A DNA stretch of 50,833 nt from JBBRDU01 sp038203615. GTDB lineage: Bacteria > Verrucomicrobiota > Verrucomicrobiia > Chthoniobacterales > UBA10450. Numbering within the stretch: position 1 is the first letter of the stretch; every line of letters starts with the position of its first letter. The stretch covers positions 1 through 50,833 of the forward strand of contig JBBRDU010000014.1 of NCBI GenBank assembly GCA_038203615.1, in the 5' to 3' direction. Position numbers and translations under genes: made by a program. Shown in pieces: positions 1 through 8,518 of this stretch. The notes beneath the pieces are model-generated. The model was not told where the DNA came from. It saw only the letters and a program-made list of their open reading frames with translations, and did no database searches.

Positions 1-1273
1 TAATAGCCTGGTCCAGTTTGGTGGCCAATTCCGGCATCTCCTTGATTTCGCTCTGCAGACGCGCCGTCAGACTCAAAGAAGGACGGTTCTCGGCGGTGTT
101 CTGCTGGGGAGAAATGTCCGCTCCGGTGCCGAATTCAATCCTCTCAATCAATTTGTCCATCTGCGCCTTCAGTCTCGGGATTTGATCGAGAGAGATTTTC
201 AACGCCGCGAGATCGCGAGCGTTCCCTGAGGCCTGGCTGAGCCGGCCGGCCGCCCGCTCGAAGTCGCGAATCAATTTCAATTCAGCCCGGATCGAGTCGA
301 GCAAATCCGGCTCGCGCAACAGATCCGCGATCATTTGCTGGCGGCAGCCCAGTTCCTTCAGGTCACGCAACGGCTGCAAAATCCAGGCTCGAAGTTTTCG
401 CGCGCCCATGGGTGTGACCGTTCGATCCAGCACAGAAAGAAGGCTCGTATCAACAGCCCCGCCGCTCTCCACCAGTTCCAGGTTCCGCTGCGTCGCCACA
501 TCGAGCGCTACGTGATCGGTCGACGTCTCGCAGCGCAACGACGTTAAGTGATCAATCTTCCGGCGCAGCTGGTGTTTTAAATAATGCACGATTCCACCCG
601 CGGCCCCCAGCGCGGCCGGCATTTCCGAACACCCGAATCCGTCGAGCGATTTGGTTTTAAAATGTTCGCACAAAGTGAAGACGCTTTGCTCGGGCAGAAA
701 AGCATAGCTGTCGTAAGCGATGGTGTGATCCAAATCTCCGAACTGTTCTTGCTGCTCTTCGCTGACGAGTAACTCAGCCGGGACGACCCGCGCCAGGGCA
801 TTGCCGAGCGACTGTTTGTCCTGCACCTGGGTTAGTCGGAACTCGCCCGTGCTCAGGTCGGCGTAGGCAAATCCAAACGCGCCGTTGATCGCGTAGACCG
901 CCCCGAGATAATTGGCCCGCTTCGACTCGAGCAAATTCAATTCGCTGACCGTTCCGGCGGTGATGATCTGGGTGATGTCTCGCGAAACGATCTTGCCCGG
1001 TTGCGGCTCGCTCGTCTGGTCGCAAATCGCGACGCGCCGGCCCGCCTTGATCAGTTTGGCGATGTAAGTTGGGGCCGCGTGGTATGGCACGCCGCACATG
1101 GGAACGGTGTTACGCTTGGTCAGGGCGACATTCAACAGAACCGAGGCTTCCTTGGCGTCCTCAAAAAACAGCTCATAAAAATCGCCCAGCCGGAAGAGCA
1201 GCAACGTGTCCGCTGGAATACTTTTCCGCAGACGTTGATACTGCTGCATCATCGGACTCAGCGCGTCACCCAT
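1..1273 (-). CDS. mutS: DNA mismatch repair protein MutS (N-terminal part, runs off the window)
   Basis: Recognises base mismatches and small loops and starts methyl-independent mismatch repair in the cytoplasm. The reverse strand reads without a stop from the ATG at 1273 to the window edge, about 424 residues: the mismatch-binding, connector and part of the lever domain. The start MGDALSPMMQQYQRL and the following FRLGDFYELFFEDA contain the Phe-x-Glu mismatch-reading motif (F-Y-E), and MCGVPYHAAPTYIAKLI is typical MutS domain I. The ATPase domain lies outside the window. A stop five codons upstream limits the start to this ATG or a nearby TTG; no strong Shine-Dalgarno is visible. It diverges from the permease gene at 1619. 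Identification is firm. Confidence 0.95.
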   Translation of the reverse strand, partial: MGDALSPMMQQYQRLRKSIPADTLLLFRLGDFYELFFEDAKEASVLLNVALTKRNTVPMCGVPYHAAPTYIAKLIKAGRRVAICDQTSEPQPGKIVSRDITQIITAGTVSELNLLESKRANYLGAVYAINGAFGFAYADLSTGEFRLTQVQDKQSLGNALARVVPAELLVSEEQQEQFGDLDHTIAYDSYAFLPEQSVFTLCEHFKTKSLDGFGCSEMPAALGAAGGIVHYLKHQLRRKIDHLTSLRCETSTDHVALDVATQRNLELVESGGAVDTSLLSVLDRTVTPMGARKLRAWILQPLRDLKELGCRQQMIADLLREPDLLDSIRAELKLIRDFERAAGRLSQASGNARDLAALKISLDQIPRLKAQMDKLIERIEFGTGADISPQQNTAENRPSLSLTARLQSEIKEMPELATKLDQAI

Positions 1274-1618
1274 GGCCAAAGAATCAGATCAGTCAGCGTA
1301 AATTGCGAGATTGGAATCTCGATTTTGTAGGGTTTGGCCTGCCTTGACATCATCGATCCAAGGTCAGAAAGTTGTTCCAGTTCTTTGTTTCGCTTAATGG
1401 GCTGGCGAGTGGCCGGTCCAGCGGGGAACCCAAATTCCATCCCGCCTGGCGGGATGGATCGGGGCGCACGATGCGCGTCATCGGGAGCATTTAATGGCTC
1501 TAGCCCGACAGCTAACCTCGTCAGCATCATTAAAGGGCAAAGGATGTCGTAGGGCAATCGACTCCCGCAGCGGGAGGCACCTGGTCGCGCGAGGATCGCC
1601 TCGTTTGAGTCCAATCAA
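1274..1618. other. Intergenic region with palindromes between divergent genes
   Basis: This 345-bp gap between mutS and the permease holds no credible gene. It contains a near-perfect 21-bp palindrome at 1437-1457 (arms CCATCCCGCC and GGCGGGATGG around one T) and a 15-bp one at 1562-1576 (CTCCCGC, A, GCGGGAG). No convincing promoter pair could be read. Confidence 0.5.
1437..1457. repeat. Perfect odd palindrome, REP-like
   Basis: Ten-base arms are fully complementary around a single central base. It could be an operator for the divergent mutS/permease pair, or a short REP-type hairpin like others in the window. There is no T-run, so it is not an obvious terminator. Confidence 0.45.
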
Positions 1619-3463
1619 TTGATACCAACCAACGTTAAGCGTCCGCGCAACGTAGATGTTCCGCGCGCGGCCGCGATCTTGTACGGTGACTGGGGCACGA
1701 GCAAAGCCTACGTCATCGGTCTCGCCTTTGCCGTCGGCGGTTACGCCTCCTTCCCGCTCATCGCCGCCATGTGCGTGCTCACCGCGCTCGTCGGCATCAA
1801 CTACATGATCATTTGCCGCCTCTATCCGGACGGCGGCGGCGTTTACGCGAGCGTGCGGCATCGCAGTGAAGTCATTTCCATTGTCGGAGCGTTTCTCCTC
1901 ATCGCCGATTATTTGGTAACGGCCGCCATCAGCGCGCTCTCCGCCTTCCAATACCTCGGCGTTCCCCATCCGGAGAAGTTCGCCGCGGCCGCGATCCTGA
2001 TTATTGGCCTGCTTAACCTGCTTGGACCGAAGCACACTGGCGGTCTCGCCTTCTTGATTTCGGTGCCCACTGCGATCGTGGTGGTCGTGCTCGGACTTTT
2101 CTGTCTGCCCCACATGGGTGAGGCGATCGGGCATTTGCAGCCGTTGCACGGTGGCTTCTGGCAAAACTGGGGCGGGTTCGTCGGCATTGTGCTGGCGCTT
2201 TCCGGTGTCGAAGCCATCGCCAACGCCACCGGCGTAATGAAGCTCGATCCGGGGAGCGACGAAGCCCATCCTTCGGTGTGCAAGACCTCCACGCCCGCCA
2301 TTTTGTGGGTCATGATCGAAGTCTGCGTCTTCACCGCCCTGCTCGGGCTCGCCATGCATGCACTGGGCGGATTGCAGGCCGTCAACGGCGATGTCAATGC
2401 GCCCGGCGCGCAAGGCGTGCGCGACTACATGCTGCGTTACATGGGCGAAGTTTTTGTGGGCGGTGCGCTCGGCCCGGCCATCGGTCACACCTTCGGCATC
2501 GTCGTCAGCATCGTCTTCGGCCTGCTCCTGCTCTCGGCCGTCAACACCGCCATTGTTGACCTTATCACCATCCAATTCCTGATGGCGCGGGACCGCGAAA
2601 TGCCTCCCATTTTTCAGCGCCTTAATAAATGGGGCGTGCCCAGCGCCGGCATGTTGCTTGCCACAGTCGTTCCCATGCTGCTCGTAATTCTGGTGAAAGA
2701 CATGGCCGGCCTGGCTGATCTTTACGCCGTCGGCGTGGTCGGTGCGATCGCCACCAATTTGGGCGCAACCGCGACCGACCGGAAACTCACGATCAAGACG
2801 TGGGAACGCACCCTTATGTTCGTCACCTTCCTCGTCATGGCGGCGATCGAAATGTCGCTGCTCATCGACAAGCCGAACGCGCGTTATTTCGCGGTCACGA
2901 TCCTCGCCGCCGGATTGATTCTGCGTGGTCTCGTGCAGGAACGCCGGATGAAGAAAGAGGCGATTACATTGCCGGCACTCGTGCCCGAAAAACTACCTGG
3001 CAATGGAGCAACGCCCGAACCCGCATCCGCGATCACACCGGCCCCGGTCCTGGGAGCGGAATCAATTCTTTGTGCGGTTCGCGGCACCGGACGCACTCTC
3101 GATTTCGCCCTGCGCGAGGCGCACGAAACCGGCCGCCGGCTTTATCTGCTCTTCGTCCGCGAACAACAGTTCATGACCGAACAGGATGTGAAACGCAAGT
3201 GGCAGGAAGATCCGGAGGCCAGTTCGATTTTTGCCGAAGCAAAGGAGAAAACGGGCGCGGATCATCCGCCGCCCCTCTTCTGTTACGCCGTCAGTCCGTC
3301 CGCCGCCGAAACGATTGTCGACGTGGCTGCAACTCTCGGTGCCTCACGCATTATCCTCGGCGCCCCCCAACGCAATGCCTTGCTCAATCTTCTTCGCGGC
3401 AACGTCATCCGCGAGGTTTCGAATTCATTGCCTGAAGAGATCGATTTACTGGTTTACGCTTAG
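1619..3463 (+). CDS. APC-superfamily amino acid permease with C-terminal UspA-like domain
   Basis: Probable inner-membrane amino acid or amine transporter of 614 residues. Residues about 20-450 form roughly 12 hydrophobic segments with the APC-type beginning YGDWGTSKAYVIGLAFAVGG and an early NYMIICRLYPDGGGVYASV segment. After a Pro/Ala-rich linker, residues about 480-614 resemble a universal stress protein domain: ESILCAVRGTGRTLDFAL at its start and the nucleotide-loop pattern GAPQRN...RGN near 581-595. USP tails on permeases are known and are thought to sense nucleotides; that role here is inferred. The start is TTG at 1619 because no ATG or GTG occurs before the first membrane segment. The substrate cannot be assigned. 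Confidence 0.85.
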   Translation: MIPTNVKRPRNVDVPRAAAILYGDWGTSKAYVIGLAFAVGGYASFPLIAAMCVLTALVGINYMIICRLYPDGGGVYASVRHRSEVISIVGAFLLIADYLVTAAISALSAFQYLGVPHPEKFAAAAILIIGLLNLLGPKHTGGLAFLISVPTAIVVVVLGLFCLPHMGEAIGHLQPLHGGFWQNWGGFVGIVLALSGVEAIANATGVMKLDPGSDEAHPSVCKTSTPAILWVMIEVCVFTALLGLAMHALGGLQAVNGDVNAPGAQGVRDYMLRYMGEVFVGGALGPAIGHTFGIVVSIVFGLLLLSAVNTAIVDLITIQFLMARDREMPPIFQRLNKWGVPSAGMLLATVVPMLLVILVKDMAGLADLYAVGVVGAIATNLGATATDRKLTIKTWERTLMFVTFLVMAAIEMSLLIDKPNARYFAVTILAAGLILRGLVQERRMKKEAITLPALVPEKLPGNGATPEPASAITPAPVLGAESILCAVRGTGRTLDFALREAHETGRRLYLLFVREQQFMTEQDVKRKWQEDPEASSIFAEAKEKTGADHPPPLFCYAVSPSAAETIVDVAATLGASRIILGAPQRNALLNLLRGNVIREVSNSLPEEIDLLVYA

Positions 3464-3469
3464 AGGTGG

Positions 3470-4109
3470 TTGCTCGCGCTCGAGGCCGTAATTATCGCCG
3501 GTATTTTCTACGCCGATGCCCGGCACCACCTGCTATTTAGTAAGACGTCTTTCCTGCTAATCCTGGGATGGGTTTCACTCCGTCTGCGCGGACAAGGTTG
3601 GGGCAGACGTTGGACTCAAGCGAAGCAGCAATTGGGCACGGCCACTTCTCACCGGACTGATCCTCGGAATCGGCATGGAGGCGCTGGAATTGTTCGTCAC
3701 CCAGCCCGGATTGACCAAGTTGTTAGGGGAAGGTCCGAACCTGAGCCAACTCAACGCGTTGATCGGTAACGCCAAGCTACTCGTGGTAGGGCTCGCGCTC
3801 GCCTGGGTGCTGGCCGCTTTCGGCGAGGAACTTGTTTATCGCGGTTACCTCATGAATCGAGTGGCTGCGTTCTGTCACCAATCATCTCAGGCCTGGATCA
3901 TCAGCCTGGTGGTGGTGACCATCGGTTTCGGTTGCTTGCACTTCTTCCAGGGCGTTACGGGCGTTGCCGAGAACATCCTCGACGGTGCTATCCTGGGTGT
4001 CTTGTATCTCGCGACCGGTCGCAACCTTCTCGCCCCCATCATCGCCCACGGAGTGCAGGATACCGTCGACGTCCTGCTCATCTACTCCGGTCACTATCCG
4101 GGAATGTGA
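3470..4109 (+). pseudogene. CPBP-family intramembrane metalloprotease, split by a one-base frameshift
   Basis: CPBP (Abi/CaaX-protease-like) membrane proteases cleave prenylated or other membrane substrates. The C-terminal frame (3561-4109) has all three family motifs: EELVYRGYL, FGCLHFF and HGVQDT. The matching N-terminal part (LALEAVIIAGIFYADARHHL, then SKTSFLLILGWVSLRLRGQGW) is in another frame starting at TTG 3470. The frames join at a run of four G at 3600-3603: dropping one G gives ...RGQGW-ADVGLKRSSNW..., which fits the usual 'W-DVGL-R' spacing of the family. So the gene carries one extra G, either a real frameshift, a phase-variable tract or a sequencing error. An ATG at 3675 could start a 144-residue fragment that still holds the catalytic motifs. 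Confidence 0.75.
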
Positions 4110-4126
4110 AAGCGTTCCGTGTTTGC

Positions 4127-4200
4127 CCCTCAACTCTTCTAGAAACTCACTCCCCGAAGAAGTCGATCTGCTCGATCGAGATGCTAAATTGATTCCGTGA
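4127..4200 (+). pseudogene. Possible remnant of a UspA-like domain C-terminus
   Basis: Codons 4144-4173 read NSLPEEVDLL, nearly the NSLPEEIDLL at the end of the permease's USP domain (stop at 3463). The two stretches differ mostly at third codon positions, as expected for an old coding paralogue rather than a recent DNA copy. It runs on as DRDAKLIP to a TGA at 4198-4200. Nothing upstream supports a full gene, and the preceding LNSS could correspond to LNLL of the permease with an internal deletion. Short and tentative. Confidence 0.3.
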
Positions 4201-4229
4201 TGGGCCCGTTGGCTGCCCAGTCTGCATCC

Positions 4230-4259
4230 TTGACTGATCTGTCCGAGCGAGCCAATACT
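4230..4259 (+). promoter_or_regulatory. Candidate sigma70 promoter of the ammonium transporter gene
   Basis: TTGACT (4230-4235), an 18-base spacer and AATACT (4254-4259) lie just upstream of a clear GGAGG ribosome site (about 4271-4275) and the ATG at 4283. The -35 is good and the -10 is 4/6. Confidence 0.4.
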
Positions 4260-4282
4260 CGCCGCCTAACGGAGGATTAACC

Positions 4283-5560
4283 ATGTTACATCTCGATACT
4301 GGCAATACCGCCTTCATGCTCCTGTGCGCCAGCCTGGTCATGTTGATGACACCCGGGCTGGCCTTCTTTTATGGGGGGCTGGTCGGACGCAAGAATGTGC
4401 TCGCCATTATGATGCAGAGCTTTGTCTCGATGGGTTGGACCACGGTCTTGTGGTGGGCCTTTGGCTTCTCGCTCTGCTTCTCAGGCGATCAGAAAAGCGG
4501 CACTGATTTTTTTGGCATCATTGGCAACCTGAACTGGGCGGGCCTGCGTGGCATTACTCTCTCCACGCCTTCGCCTAACGACACTATTCCGATGCTCGTC
4601 TTCTGCGCCTACCAGATGATGTTTGCCATCATCACGCCGGCCCTCATCACCGGCGCGTTCGCCAACCGCATCACTTTCAAAGCCTACATGCTCTTTCTAA
4701 CGGCCTGGTTGATTCTGGTTTACTTTCCGTTCGTCCACATGATGTGGGGTGGCGGCATCCTGGCACAGTGGGGCGTAAAAGATTTTGCCGGTGGGATCGT
4801 CGTGCACAACATCGCGGGAATCGCCGCCCTCGCCTCCATTCTCTACGTCGGTAAGCGCAAGATCGCGGACCGCGGTCCGCATAGCATTCCGCTCGTTGCG
4901 CTCGGCACCGGCTTGCTCTGGTTTGGTTGGTACGGTTTCAACGCCGGGTCTGAATTTCGCGTGGATGCAACGACCGCGGTGGCGTTTATCAATACCGACG
5001 TGGCCGCCTCGTTCGCTGCGATCGCCTGGCTGCTGGTGGACTGGCGGGTTTCGAAGAAGCCGAAATTCCTCGGCCTGCTGACGGGCGCAGTAGCCGGCCT
5101 CGCCACCATCACGCCCGCCGCCGGCTACGTGTCGCCGACAACCGCCGCCATCATCGGCCTCGTTGCCGGTGTCGTCTGCTATTACGCCTGTGCCCTAAAG
5201 AACAAGCTCGGGTGGGACGACGCCCTCGATGTCTGGGGTGTGCACGGCGTGGGCGGTTTTCTCGGCATCGTGTTACTCGGCGTCTTCGCGTCGACGGAGT
5301 GGAATCCAGCGGCCAACGGCGGCGTCAATGGATTGCTCGCCGGCGACTCGAGTTTTTTCCTAAAGCAGCTCGGCGCGGGACTGTTTTCGACTGTCTGGGC
5401 GTTCGTTTTCACGTTCGGAATGCTGTGGATCATCGACCGCATCACCGTCGTGCGGGTCGAGGATGCGCACGAGGAACTTGGGCTCGACGAAGCGATCCAC
5501 GGCGAATCGGCTTACGTGGAAGTGGACATAGCGGTGATTCAGCCCGGCCCACCGCTATGA
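4283..5560 (+). CDS. amt: Ammonium transporter (Amt/MEP/Rh family)
   Basis: Inner-membrane channel for ammonium/ammonia uptake, 425 residues, about 11 transmembrane helices. Family hallmarks are GLAFFYGGLVGRKNVL near the N-terminus, KDFAGGIVVHNIAG (Asp about 167 and the first twin-His about 175), GWYGFNAGSEF, and DVWGVHGVGGFLGI carrying the second pore histidine. The start ATG has a strong GGAGG ribosome site eight bases upstream. No glnK/PII gene lies next to it, which is unusual for amt genes in many bacteria. The C-terminal tail (VRVEDAHEELGLDEAIHGES) matches the cytoplasmic tail that PII normally contacts, so the PII partner is probably encoded elsewhere. The porin gene downstream may be co-expressed. 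Confidence 0.95.
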   Translation: MLHLDTGNTAFMLLCASLVMLMTPGLAFFYGGLVGRKNVLAIMMQSFVSMGWTTVLWWAFGFSLCFSGDQKSGTDFFGIIGNLNWAGLRGITLSTPSPNDTIPMLVFCAYQMMFAIITPALITGAFANRITFKAYMLFLTAWLILVYFPFVHMMWGGGILAQWGVKDFAGGIVVHNIAGIAALASILYVGKRKIADRGPHSIPLVALGTGLLWFGWYGFNAGSEFRVDATTAVAFINTDVAASFAAIAWLLVDWRVSKKPKFLGLLTGAVAGLATITPAAGYVSPTTAAIIGLVAGVVCYYACALKNKLGWDDALDVWGVHGVGGFLGIVLLGVFASTEWNPAANGGVNGLLAGDSSFFLKQLGAGLFSTVWAFVFTFGMLWIIDRITVVRVEDAHEELGLDEAIHGESAYVEVDIAVIQPGPPL

Positions 5561-5665
5561 TCGTTACCCTGGCGGAACGAATCTTGCCTAACGAGCAGAT
5601 CGTTCGACGGTAAACATTCTGCGAATCACATTCCTCGTCCAGGAGCGTCAGGTCGAATCGACCGA

Positions 5666-6865
5666 ATGAAACAGATCGCCCAAGTTTTCAGCGCAATGAT
5701 TCTGGCCAGGATCGTCTCGGCCGGCCAACCCACCGCTTTGCCCACGCCCGAGCCCCGCTTCAAGATTTCGGGCTGGATCGACAGCGGCATCACGTTCAAT
5801 CCCGATTCCCCGAGCGATCATCAAAACTTTGGCCGACTCTTCGATGATCGCTCCAACCAGCCCATGCTGCATCAGCTCGTTCTTAACTTCGAGCGCGCTT
5901 TGGCTCCGCCGCCCGGCGAGTTTGATTGGGGCTTCAAACTCCAATTCATGTACGGCAGCGATGCGCGATTCATTCATTCGCTTGGTTTATTCGACGACAC
6001 GGCGGCTACGTCCATCGTCCAACCGGACCCTGTCGAAGCTTATCTCAATCTGCACTTTCCAGTTATCACGGATGGCGGTCTCGACTTAAAACTGGGCAAG
6101 TTCGCAACTCTGGAAGGTGCGGAGACGATCGACCCGCGTGCGAACTTCTTCTATTCCCATAGTTACATTTTTGACTTCGGCATCCCGTTCAACCACGCCG
6201 GCGCGCTCGCGACCTTCCACGCGACCAAGTGGCTGGACCTGATGGCAGGTATCACGCGGGGGGTGAATACGAGTATCGAGGACAACAACGACTCGCTCGC
6301 CTTCCACGGCGGGATCGGCCTCAACTTCAACGAGGGCAAAGTGATTGTCGCGGCTGCAACCCACATCGGTCCTGAGACGCCGAACAACAATCACGATCAG
6401 CGTTACCTCAACTGCATCACGACGACATGGAAGATCACGGACAAGCTGACCTCCATCACCGATCTCAATTATGCGCACGACGACGGAGCCGATGCTGATA
6501 CCTGCGGCGTTGCCCAATATCTCACTTACGCGATCAACAGCTGGTTCACGGCTGGCGTCCGCGGCGAGATTTTCCGCGACGACCAAGGGTTCTACGTGGT
6601 ATCGTTTGCCAACGATCACGATCCGGTGCGCGCCCTGGAGGGCGAGCCGACCATCGACCCGCGCACTGTTGGCGGCGGCAGGACCACCTACGGGGCAATC
6701 ACCCTGGGTTTGAATATCAAGCCGGCCGTGCCCAAACCCGTAGCGAGTCTGGTCGTTCGCCCCGAGTTGCGTTTTGATCGCGCCTTAAACGGGACCCACC
6801 CGTTTAACGATTCCAGCCAAGGCAATCAAGTCACCGCAGGCATCGACTTTATTATCGGTTTCTAG
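5666..6865 (+). CDS. Outer-membrane beta-barrel porin (BBP2/OmpL-like)
   Basis: A 399-residue predicted outer-membrane protein. A short signal-like N-terminus (MKQIAQVFSAMILARIVSA) is followed by alternating hydrophobic/polar strands rich in aromatic and Gly residues, and the chain ends in Phe (AGIDFIIGF), the usual signal for barrel insertion. Features such as ISGWIDSGITFNPD, KLGKFATLEGAE and LNYAHDDG resemble the putative OmpL-like beta-barrel porin-2 family found in Verrucomicrobia and Planctomycetes. It follows the ammonium transporter by about 100 bases, so a role in nitrogen-compound passage is plausible but inferred. The exact substrate is unknown. Confidence 0.7.
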   Translation: MKQIAQVFSAMILARIVSAGQPTALPTPEPRFKISGWIDSGITFNPDSPSDHQNFGRLFDDRSNQPMLHQLVLNFERALAPPPGEFDWGFKLQFMYGSDARFIHSLGLFDDTAATSIVQPDPVEAYLNLHFPVITDGGLDLKLGKFATLEGAETIDPRANFFYSHSYIFDFGIPFNHAGALATFHATKWLDLMAGITRGVNTSIEDNNDSLAFHGGIGLNFNEGKVIVAAATHIGPETPNNNHDQRYLNCITTTWKITDKLTSITDLNYAHDDGADADTCGVAQYLTYAINSWFTAGVRGEIFRDDQGFYVVSFANDHDPVRALEGEPTIDPRTVGGGRTTYGAITLGLNIKPAVPKPVASLVVRPELRFDRALNGTHPFNDSSQGNQVTAGIDFIIGF

Positions 6866-6915
6866 TCGGGACTGCGTTCTCCCATTCCTGCTGGATTCCC
6901 CTTGCGCCATTTCAC

Positions 6916-6945
6916 TTGACGATTTTCCCATATGGACATTATACT
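6916..6945 (+). promoter_or_regulatory. Sigma70-type promoter of the toxin-antitoxin operon
   Basis: TTGACG (6916-6921), 18-base spacer, TATACT (6940-6945). The predicted transcription start (6-7 bases downstream) falls on or next to the GTG start codon at 6952, so the mRNA would be leaderless. Confidence 0.7.
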
Positions 6946-6951
6946 GTCCAT
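6932..6951. promoter_or_regulatory. Palindromic operator overlapping the -10 box
   Basis: Seven-base arms ATGGACA (6932-6938) and TGTCCAT (6945-6951) flank TTATAC. The palindrome covers the -10 hexamer and ends at the start codon. This is the expected place for autorepression by a YefM-type antitoxin, whose known operators are also short palindromes over the promoter. Confidence 0.65.
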
Positions 6952-7209
6952 GTGAAGTCAATCACTTACACAGCCGCCCGAGAAAATCTTGCCAGTACGA
7001 TAAACCGAGTTTGCGAGGACCATGCCCCCATCGTCATTACCAGGAATCGCGATCAAGCCGTGGTGATGCTCTCCCTCGCGGAATATGAGTCGCTGCAGGA
7101 GACTGCATATTTGCTCCGTTCTCCCGCGAACGCGAAACGACTGATCGACGCGGTGGATGGGCTCAAGCGCGGCAAGGGTGTCAAACGCAAACTCAAGCTC
7201 GGCACGTGA
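6952..7209 (+). CDS. yefM: YefM/Phd-family antitoxin
   Basis: An 85-residue DNA-binding antitoxin that neutralises the YoeB-type toxin encoded next and represses the shared promoter. The N-terminal KSITYTAARENLASTINRV and VITRNRDQAVVMLSLAEYESL are classic YefM/Phd fold sequence, followed by a charged C-terminal toxin-binding tail (TAYLLRSPANAKRLIDAV...). I chose GTG 6952 because the family starts with MKSITYTxAR; the upstream TTG at 6916 is the -35 box itself. The stop overlaps the toxin start (GTGA), typical of coupled pairs. No Shine-Dalgarno is present, in keeping with a leaderless transcript. Confidence 0.9.
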   Translation: MKSITYTAARENLASTINRVCEDHAPIVITRNRDQAVVMLSLAEYESLQETAYLLRSPANAKRLIDAVDGLKRGKGVKRKLKLGT

Positions 7210-7463
7210 ATCTCGTCTTCGCGCCGGCTGCGTGGGAAGATTACTTATTCTGGCAGCAAACCGATCCGCAGATGATCTCGCGAATCAATTCGCTTATTAA
7301 GGAGATCAGGCGAAGTCCACATCGCGGCATCGGCAAACCGGAACCGCTCAAGCACGCGCTTCAAGGCTATTGGTCACGGCGAATCAACTCGGAGCATCGG
7401 ATTATTTACAAGAAGATCGGCGACCAAATCCTGATTGCGCAGCTGCGCTATCATTATCGGTAA
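7206..7463 (+). CDS. yoeB: YoeB/Txe-family mRNA interferase toxin
   Basis: An 85-residue ribosome-dependent RNase of the RelE superfamily. It aligns end to end with E. coli YoeB. The catalytic residues are kept: Glu46 in GKPEPLKH, Arg65 in EHRIIY, and the C-terminal His83-Tyr84 in RYHYR. The toxin therefore looks intact. Translation begins at GTG 7206 inside the antitoxin stop codon, so expression is coupled to the antitoxin. Confidence 0.93.
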   Translation: MNLVFAPAAWEDYLFWQQTDPQMISRINSLIKEIRRSPHRGIGKPEPLKHALQGYWSRRINSEHRIIYKKIGDQILIAQLRYHYR

Positions 7464-7520
7464 CTGCAAGCCTGCGGCGAAGACGCCGAACAGAACACGC
7501 GAGGCGCGGGTGCTCCCCAG

Positions 7521-8429
7521 TCAGTCTGGCTCAACGACCCGAACGCCTTCGCTTGCGGTGAGCTGGACGTAGAGGTCGCTCAAACGTTTTGTCATCGGGC
7601 CGACTGTGCCGTCGGCAATGACGTGGTTATCGATCTTGGTGACGCCGGCGAGCTCCCCCATGGTACCGGTGCAGAAAACTTCGTCGGCGCCATAAGCGTC
7701 GTCGAGCTTCAGATCGGTCTCACGGCACGCCATTTTCTCGGCCGCGCAAATATCGAGCACGGTCGCGCGCGTGATTCCTTCCGGGCACGCCACGACCAGA
7801 CTCGTCGCTACTTCGCCTTGGCGCACGATGAAGACATGCGTGGCGTTTGTCTCCGCGATCTTGTCATTCAGATCGAGCATGAGCGCATCGTCCGCGCCGG
7901 CATTGTTCGCTTCGATTTTGGCCAGGATCGAATTGAGCAGGTTGGCGTGATGAATCTGCGGATCGAGGATATCGGGCGACGGGCGCCTCATCCGGCTGGT
8001 GATCAAGGTCAGCCCGGTCTTTTCGTAGACCGGCGCTTTATGCTCCGCCAGAACGATCAGGGTCGGGCCGGCCTGGTTCAAACGCGGATCCATTCCTGAG
8101 GTGATCTTGACTCCGCGGGTAAGCGTCAGGCGAATGTGCACGTTGTCCCACATCTGGTTGACCGCCAGGGTGCGCTTGATTTCCTCAATGATCTTCGCGC
8201 GCGTCGGGATCTCGGAAAACGAGAGAGCGCGGGCCGACCGCTCCAGGCGATCCAGGTGTTCTTGCAACTTGAAGATGCGGCCGTCATAGAGCCGCAGACC
8301 CTCCCAGACCGCGTCGCCTCCCTGGACCGCGGAATCGAACGGACTGATCCGCGCTTCATCCCGGTGGCTCAGGCGCCCGTTGATGTTCACGATCAGGTCG
8401 CGATTCTTTTCGTTAAATTTCTGGAGCAT
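7521..8429 (-). CDS. Class IV aminotransferase-fold protein with His in place of the PLP lysine
   Basis: A 302-residue protein of the branched-chain/D-amino acid aminotransferase fold. Conserved parts are INGRL at about 17, the SPFDSAVQGGDAVWEGLRLYDG region, RLERSARAL, the Glu of IAETNATHVF (about 193) that normally contacts the PLP ring nitrogen, and CTGTMGEL near 253. At the position where family members have the Schiff-base lysine (usual pattern QIKSxNYLNN) this protein reads QIHHANLLNS, so His160 replaces Lys; the DNA (att cat cac gcc aac) confirms it. The start is ATG 8429; further upstream only TTG is available. The sulfotransferase-like gene lies 90 bases upstream on the same strand and probably forms an operon with it. 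Transaminase activity is doubtful. Confidence 0.8.
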   Translation of the reverse strand: MLQKFNEKNRDLIVNINGRLSHRDEARISPFDSAVQGGDAVWEGLRLYDGRIFKLQEHLDRLERSARALSFSEIPTRAKIIEEIKRTLAVNQMWDNVHIRLTLTRGVKITSGMDPRLNQAGPTLIVLAEHKAPVYEKTGLTLITSRMRRPSPDILDPQIHHANLLNSILAKIEANNAGADDALMLDLNDKIAETNATHVFIVRQGEVATSLVVACPEGITRATVLDICAAEKMACRETDLKLDDAYGADEVFCTGTMGELAGVTKIDNHVIADGTVGPMTKRLSDLYVQLTASEGVRVVEPD

Positions 8430-8518
8430 AAAATCAGCTCGCACACAGTCCGCCAAGGACACCAAGAATTTCCAATCCGGAGAACGTTGGGACCGTTGCG
8501 GCCTTTGTGCGAGGCCAA

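Noticed and set aside
1478..2575. Antisense open frame of 365 codons over the permease start
   Set aside because: Asp/Gly/His-rich shadow frame; the sense frame has membrane helices and a USP tail.
7464..7520. Third member of the toxin-antitoxin operon
   Set aside because: Only 57 bases; no start codon with a sensible frame.
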